This document shows positions 6,062-8,959 of a DNA stretch of 8,959 nucleotides, one piece after another. The DNA lies in assembly GCA_009778425.1 (NCBI GenBank), contig WRJU01000183.1:1-8959 (forward strand), read 5' to 3'. Position 1 is the first letter of the stretch; each line of letters starts with the position of its first letter. The DNA comes from Pseudomonadota bacterium. Its GTDB lineage: Bacteria > Pseudomonadota > Gammaproteobacteria > Burkholderiales > Rhodocyclaceae. Both the position numbers and the translations under genes were made by a program. The notes below the pieces were generated by a model. That model saw nothing but the letters and a program-made list of their open reading frames with translations. It was not told where the DNA came from and made no database searches.

Positions 6062-6100
6062 GTAGGTTCGAGTCCTACTTTCCTACTAGAAAATCAAGGG
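6062..6100 (+). other. tRNA T-arm-like sequence, candidate attachment site of the adjacent island
   Basis: GTAGG (6062-6066), TTCGAGT (6067-6073) and CCTAC (6074-6078) form a perfect tRNA T-arm. TTTCCTA and CTA follow, roughly where the acceptor strand would be. No other part of a tRNA is present, because the sequence to the left is an attC. Island integrases often recombine at the 3' end of tRNA genes, and the integrase gene ends just 16 bp to the right. The arm is seen; its role as an att site is inferred. Confidence 0.4.
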
Positions 6101-6115
6101 CTTAGAGACTCTTCG

Positions 6116-7177
6116 CTAGGCACTTTCCTTTTCAGCGTAACCAAAACGTGACACGCCATCCAGCGCCGCAACCGCCGCCCGGACGTTCTCCGGGGCAAGA
6201 TGCGCGTACCGCTCCGTCATCACAACCGAAGAATGCCCAAGCAAATCACGCACAGCGGTCAACGCTTGACCGGCGCTGACCAGCCACGAAGCGCAGGTAT
6301 GCCGAAGGTCGTGAATTCGGAAATTCTCGATTCCAGCATGACGAAGCGCCCGTTTGAAGGCACCCACGACCGAAGCCTGACGGCTCCCATCCTTGTGAGC
6401 GAACACCCAAGGCGAATCCGGGCAATGCGACGCCCGGAACCGCGCCAAGTTCAGCATGGCCACCCGCGCCTCCGCATTCAGCGGGACGGAACGCCGCCGC
6501 CCTCCCTTGGTATCCTGCCCGCCCAAAAGAATCAGGTTGGCTTTCAGGTCGACCCGATCCCATTGTAATTTCAGCATCTCATTACAACGGCATCCGGTAT
6601 TCAGCGCAAGCCGGATGAAGTTTGCCAAATGCGGAGACTTTACCGACTTTTCAGCTTCCGCTTTCAGCCGTTGCGCCTCTTCAAAGGTCAAACTTCTAAC
6701 CCGCCCTTCCGGTTCTTTCCAGCGCATTCCCCCGGCATGGTTCGGGACATCCCAGTCCCAATTACGCCGCGCATAGTTAAGGGCAGCCGAAAACAGGCAG
6801 ATTTCCCTGTTAATGGTTGCATTCGCTACGCCATCGAACATACGCTTGTCCATGTAAGCGCGAATATCGGAACGTTTCAACGTCAGGAGGTTGCGCCCGG
6901 TAAAGAAGGGCATCAAGCTCCTGAGCGATGTAAGGTCACGTTTCGCGCTACGCTTCACGCCCTGCGTTGCCTTTCTGTATTTCAGCATCAACTCATCAAA
7001 TGTGCGGCTTGGCTCCGCACCCCATTGTTTCACCTGATGCGCTTCTAGCTTCCATTTCGCTTCGAGCGCTTGCGCCTCTCGTCGCTCAGTTGTGCCAGTA
7101 GTGCGTCTAACTCTCTTGCCGCTTGCGTCGGTGAAACTCCCCCAGTAGACCGGGGAATCTTTGCGTCGGTAGACCAT
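6116..7177 (-). CDS. Tyrosine recombinase of phage/genomic-island type
   Basis: The protein has 353 residues. The N-terminal arm-binding-like region (1-50, YWGSFTDASGKRVRRTTGTT) is followed by a core-binding domain (about 57-140) and the catalytic domain. Catalytic residues are all visible: R197 (NTGCRCNEML), K224 (DTKGGRRRSVPL), H289 and R292 in HDLRH, H315 in LLGHSS, and the nucleophile Y324 (TERYAHL). It would cut and join DNA at an attachment site, possibly the T-arm-like sequence beyond its 3' end. The ATG at 7177 has GGAG 9 bases upstream. The N-terminal coding region overlaps the HTH gene by 133 bp in another frame. It lacks features I would expect of an integron integrase, so it is not an obvious driver of the neighbouring cassettes. 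Confidence 0.92.
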   Translation of the reverse strand: MVYRRKDSPVYWGSFTDASGKRVRRTTGTTERREAQALEAKWKLEAHQVKQWGAEPSRTFDELMLKYRKATQGVKRSAKRDLTSLRSLMPFFTGRNLLTLKRSDIRAYMDKRMFDGVANATINREICLFSAALNYARRNWDWDVPNHAGGMRWKEPEGRVRSLTFEEAQRLKAEAEKSVKSPHLANFIRLALNTGCRCNEMLKLQWDRVDLKANLILLGGQDTKGGRRRSVPLNAEARVAMLNLARFRASHCPDSPWVFAHKDGSRQASVVGAFKRALRHAGIENFRIHDLRHTCASWLVSAGQALTAVRDLLGHSSVVMTERYAHLAPENVRAAVAALDGVSRFGYAEKESA

Positions 7178-7452
7178 GATGATGTACTCCTCAACGTCCC
7201 CGACTCCACGCAGGGGACATTATACTTGCCTTGGGTAGTCCGCGCGACGTACTCACGCACGGCATCCGCCGGGACGCGCACCAATCGCCCGACCCGGCAT
7301 ACCGGCAAAGCGCCCGTTTCGATTAGCCGCATGACCGAGCGCACGGACACGCCGCCCAACTGGTAGGCGGCCTCTTGGACTGACCAGAGCAGCGCGCCGC
7401 CCCCTTGTCCGGCCACGCTGCCCGCGTTTGTGCTGCTTTCTGCGTTTAACAT
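7045..7452 (-). CDS. Excisionase-like helix-turn-helix protein
   Basis: The protein has 135 residues. Residues 22-71 form a MerR/AlpA/Xis-type winged helix (LWSVQEAAYQLGGVSVRSVMRLIETGALPVCRVGRLVRVPADAVREYV), given here as a motif split across helix, turn and wing; this is the HTH_17 excisionase family. Such proteins bind att DNA and steer a recombinase toward excision, or act as small regulators. A Gly/Ala-rich leader (1-20) and a basic, partly helical tail (about 105-135, ending RRKRSKRNGS) flank it. The start at 7452 has AGGA 7-10 bases upstream, and the ATG comes 4 bases after the upstream recombinase's stop, so the two are coupled. The tail is encoded in the 133 bp shared with the next integrase. 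The tail reading frame is long for a chance overlap but less certain than the HTH core. Confidence 0.8.
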   Translation of the reverse strand: MLNAESSTNAGSVAGQGGGALLWSVQEAAYQLGGVSVRSVMRLIETGALPVCRVGRLVRVPADAVREYVARTTQGKYNVPCVESGTLRSTSSWSTDAKIPRSTGGVSPTQAARELDALLAQLSDERRKRSKRNGS

Positions 7453-7456
7453 GACG

Positions 7457-8317
7457 TTATCCTATGTAGTTGGCTACGATGGCAAGGCGCGAATGCCCGA
7501 GTTCACGGCTGATTGTCAGCCGCGCCTGACGGTCTATTTCGCGCCCTGTGCCCTTGAGCGTGCTGCGCGATGGCCCGCCCGCCTTCGGGCATTTCCAGCC
7601 CGCCAGCGCCTCATAGCGGCCTTGCGCGTACTGATGCCGCAGCCCGTGCATGTTGGCGAGGCCCGCCGCCTTGGTTTGGGCGTCATACGCCCGCTGCTGT
7701 TTGACGTAGGATTTATCCGCCGGGATCAGGGAGCCTTGCCCCGCCAAGGCGTGCGCGGCATCGAGCGCGGCACGCTGCCCCGCCGTCAGGATCGGGATCG
7801 CCCGCTCGCGCCCGCCCTTGCACCAAGACGCTTGCAGGGCGAGGGCTTGCCCACGGTCGGCAATGCTTGGCTTGATCTTGATGGCTTCCTCGCGCCGCAG
7901 CCCAAAGGCCGCCTGTAATTGGAGGCTCATGTGCACATAGGGGTCGGCCACGCGGTCAAGCCGCCCGTCGAGTTCCTGCGCTTTGTTCTCCGTGTTGGCG
8001 AATTGGCGCTCCGCGATGCCCAGTTGCGCGTTCTCTTTCGGGATCATGCCCGCCTTGCCGAGCTTCTCCGCCAGCCAGCGCACATGCGCCATGCGGTTTT
8101 TGACCGTGCCCGCCGAGAGCCCGGTTTGCTGCCACTGCCCGACCAAGCACATGACATGCTTCATCTTGAGGTTGACCGCGCGCAACTGGTTAAAGCCGCA
8201 TGAGCGCAGTTCGCGGGCGCATTGCTGCAACACCAGAAACCGCGCGGCCTGTGTCGCGTGGCTGCCGTCCGCATTGCGGATGCACAGCGTTTTGAGGTCT
8301 TTGCTTAACTTACTCAT
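7457..8317 (-). CDS. Integrase_1-type tyrosine recombinase
   Basis: The protein has 286 residues from the ATG at 8317. That start is chosen because AAAGGAG lies 9 bases upstream; an in-frame ATG 66 bp earlier has no such site and encodes an atypical extension. The N-terminal half (about 1-100) is a SAM-like core-binding domain. The C-terminal half has R141 (FGLRREEA), a lysine near K167 (WCKGGRERAIP), H224 and R227 in HGLRH, H275 (ELGHS) and the nucleophile Y284, two residues from the end (NYIG). This matches the 'integrase domain-containing' family common in proteobacterial integrative elements, and is distinct from the recombinase at 6116-7177. It is the first gene of a three-gene operon (recombinase, HTH, recombinase) and lies downstream of a hairpin-rich leader region on the same strand. 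Confidence 0.88.
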   Translation of the reverse strand: MSKLSKDLKTLCIRNADGSHATQAARFLVLQQCARELRSCGFNQLRAVNLKMKHVMCLVGQWQQTGLSAGTVKNRMAHVRWLAEKLGKAGMIPKENAQLGIAERQFANTENKAQELDGRLDRVADPYVHMSLQLQAAFGLRREEAIKIKPSIADRGQALALQASWCKGGRERAIPILTAGQRAALDAAHALAGQGSLIPADKSYVKQQRAYDAQTKAAGLANMHGLRHQYAQGRYEALAGWKCPKAGGPSRSTLKGTGREIDRQARLTISRELGHSRLAIVANYIG

Positions 8318-8438
8318 GGTGTGGTACTCCTTTGAATGGAATGGGGGAATGGGGTGAATGGTTGTTAGTCGGGTTCCGTCCAACGTCAGGGCGCTGGCTC
8401 CCGTTCAGGAGACGCTTTCGGTCAGTGTTTCGGCCAGA
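8318..8438. other. Spacer between integrase start and hairpin region
   Basis: It holds the Shine-Dalgarno of the recombinase (8327-8333) and a G-rich run on the plus strand (8336-8361) built from GGAAT/GGGG-like units. I see no clear promoter boxes or gene. Confidence 0.4.
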
Positions 8439-8948
8439 CCGCCATCAAGTGGCGGAATCCCCCGGAGGGGTTAAGGCCGGGCCCTGAACTGGCCCTGTGC
8501 CCCCAAATAGGGGCTTGCCCGCTTCCTCGCCTTTCCTGTTGGAAGCCGCGCGGGCAGGTCCCATGCTTTCCGCATGGGTTGGCATCGCGTTCATGGGAAC
8601 TGCAAAAGCGCAGCCCCGGCCACCGATGCCCGTGGCCTCCAGCGCCCGAAGGCGAAACATGGGAAAGGGACTCCCGCATGTGAGGCATGCGGGGCCATCG
8701 GCCTGAAAAGGCCGCAAAAGAACAAGGAACACACCGGTATGTGCCCCCTCGTCACGCGCCCAAGATCATCAGGCGCACGGCTACAGCCAAACCCGGTAAG
8801 GTTTGCTGTCTTACGCCCCCCGCCCGGTACGGTAGCCGGGGAGGGGCGTTAGCTTCAGCGGGACGGAGCCCGCTATGCACTGCTTTGCGCTTTCGCGCAC
8901 ACTTCCTGCGGGACGAACCCGCTTTGCTTCTCTTTCGCGCTTTCGCGC
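8439..8948 (-). ncRNA. Candidate structured noncoding RNA / hairpin-dense region upstream of the recombinase operon
   Basis: At least fourteen hairpins fill about 510 bp. Stems seen: 8439-8444/8450-8455; 8459-8462/8467-8470; 8479-8483/8491-8495; 8501-8504/8510-8513; 8517-8526/8541-8555 (bulged); 8560-8566/8572-8578; 8600-8603/8610-8613; 8618-8623/8632-8637; 8643-8646/8651-8654; 8673-8680/8686-8693; 8699-8703/8710-8714; 8783-8793/8800-8809 (one bulge); 8813-8827/8836-8849; 8857-8862/8869-8874; 8887-8890/8895-8898; 8908-8912/8918-8922; 8937-8940/8945-8948. On the minus strand, which is the sense of the integrase operon, loops include TTCG and TCCG (UNCG class, closed by C-G) and GAAA twice (GNRA class), all known stabilising RNA tetraloops. 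Overlapping reading frames of 60-95 codons exist but look like by-products. RNA identity and strand are inferred; a DNA role (origin, att or oriT-like) is possible. Confidence 0.45.
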
Positions 8949-8957
8949 AATTTCCTT
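8858..8957. repeat. Tandem direct repeat of about 50 bp, each unit with two hairpins
   Basis: Unit 1 (8858-8907) and unit 2 (8908-8957) both begin with GCGGGACG...CCCGCT, continue with a TGC/CT-rich spacer, then GCGCTTTCGCGC (8887-8898 and 8937-8948, exactly 50 bp apart), and end in TTCCT. The spacers differ and the tail shifts by one base. The array may continue past the window edge. Confidence 0.7.
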
Positions 8958-8959
8958 AC

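Noticed and set aside
6062..6088. Complete tRNA gene
   Set aside because: Only a T-arm and an approximate acceptor strand exist. The upstream sequence is an attC site with no D-arm or anticodon arm.
6116..7177. Integrase as the integron integrase IntI
   Set aside because: It faces the array from the wrong side (3' end of the cassettes), lies beyond the last attC, and reads like a phage/island recombinase without recognisable IntI-specific motifs.
7045..7177. Programmed frameshift joining HTH and integrase into one protein
   Set aside because: The integrase has its own ATG and a good Shine-Dalgarno, and I see no slippery heptamer that would be needed.
8445..8732. Minus-strand 95-codon reading frame, and 8422-8688 in another minus frame
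   Set aside because: Both lie inside the hairpin-dense region and encode Pro/Gly/Arg/Cys-rich low-complexity chains with no domain pattern or Shine-Dalgarno. Such frames are expected by chance in GC-rich palindromic DNA, though databases may list similar hypotheticals.
8858..8957. CRISPR array
   Set aside because: Only two units are seen, they are directly adjacent without unique spacers, and both contain internal hairpins; no cas genes are present.
8439..8959. Group II intron
   Set aside because: No domain V-like hairpin and no reverse transcriptase gene are visible in the window.

Overview
The window looks like accessory DNA of a Gram-negative proteobacterium, most likely a betaproteobacterium. 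The reasons are GC-rich genes with an AT-rich insert, integron recombination sites of the Pseudomonas/Xanthomonas/betaproteobacterial style, a lipoprotein, and proteobacterial-type tyrosine recombinases. No species call is possible from sequence alone. The window opens inside a gene and ends inside a repeat-rich noncoding stretch, so both edges are cut.

Left part (1-4180). The C-terminal 543 residues of a copper-exporting P1B-ATPase (CopA) and, 2.3 kb downstream, a 71-residue CopZ-like copper chaperone bracket a foreign-looking block. The block holds a minus-strand gene for a DinJ/RelB-like ribbon-helix-helix protein with a long C-terminal domain, then a divergent plus-strand AbiEi/AbiEii type IV toxin-antitoxin pair with a 4-base stop/start overlap. 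The AT-rich divergent intergenic region (2225-2425) carries a good sigma70-type promoter for the minus-strand gene, a perfect 11-bp inverted repeat flanking its -10 box, and several TGTAGTTA-like boxes lying over a candidate abiE promoter.

Middle part (4378-6061). This is a two-cassette integron array without an integron integrase (CALIN type). Cassette 1 encodes a putative lipoprotein. Cassette 2 encodes a membrane-anchored TPR-like protein. Two convincing attC sites (5079-5166 and 6001-6061) are visible, plus a degenerate attC-like stretch (4944-5077). Cassette 1 starts with a core that is exactly complementary to the R'' box at its own end.

Right part (6062-8959). The cassette array abuts a tRNA T-arm-like sequence that may be the attachment site of a second element. 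Next comes a minus-strand operon read right to left: an Integrase_1-type tyrosine recombinase (286 aa), an excisionase-like helix-turn-helix protein (135 aa), and a phage/island-type tyrosine recombinase (353 aa) that overlaps the HTH gene by 133 bp. Upstream of this operon, about 510 bp (8439-8948) is packed with perfect or near-perfect hairpins. Read on the minus strand, the sense of the integrase operon, several of these have UNCG or GAAA tetraloops, and the last two units form a roughly 50-bp tandem repeat. I judge this to be the most unusual part of the window: a candidate structured noncoding RNA or DNA element tied to the recombinase module.

Taken together this is a layered accessory region: metal resistance, a toxin-antitoxin/defence block, captured cassettes, and the integration end of a genomic island or integrative element that continues beyond the right edge.
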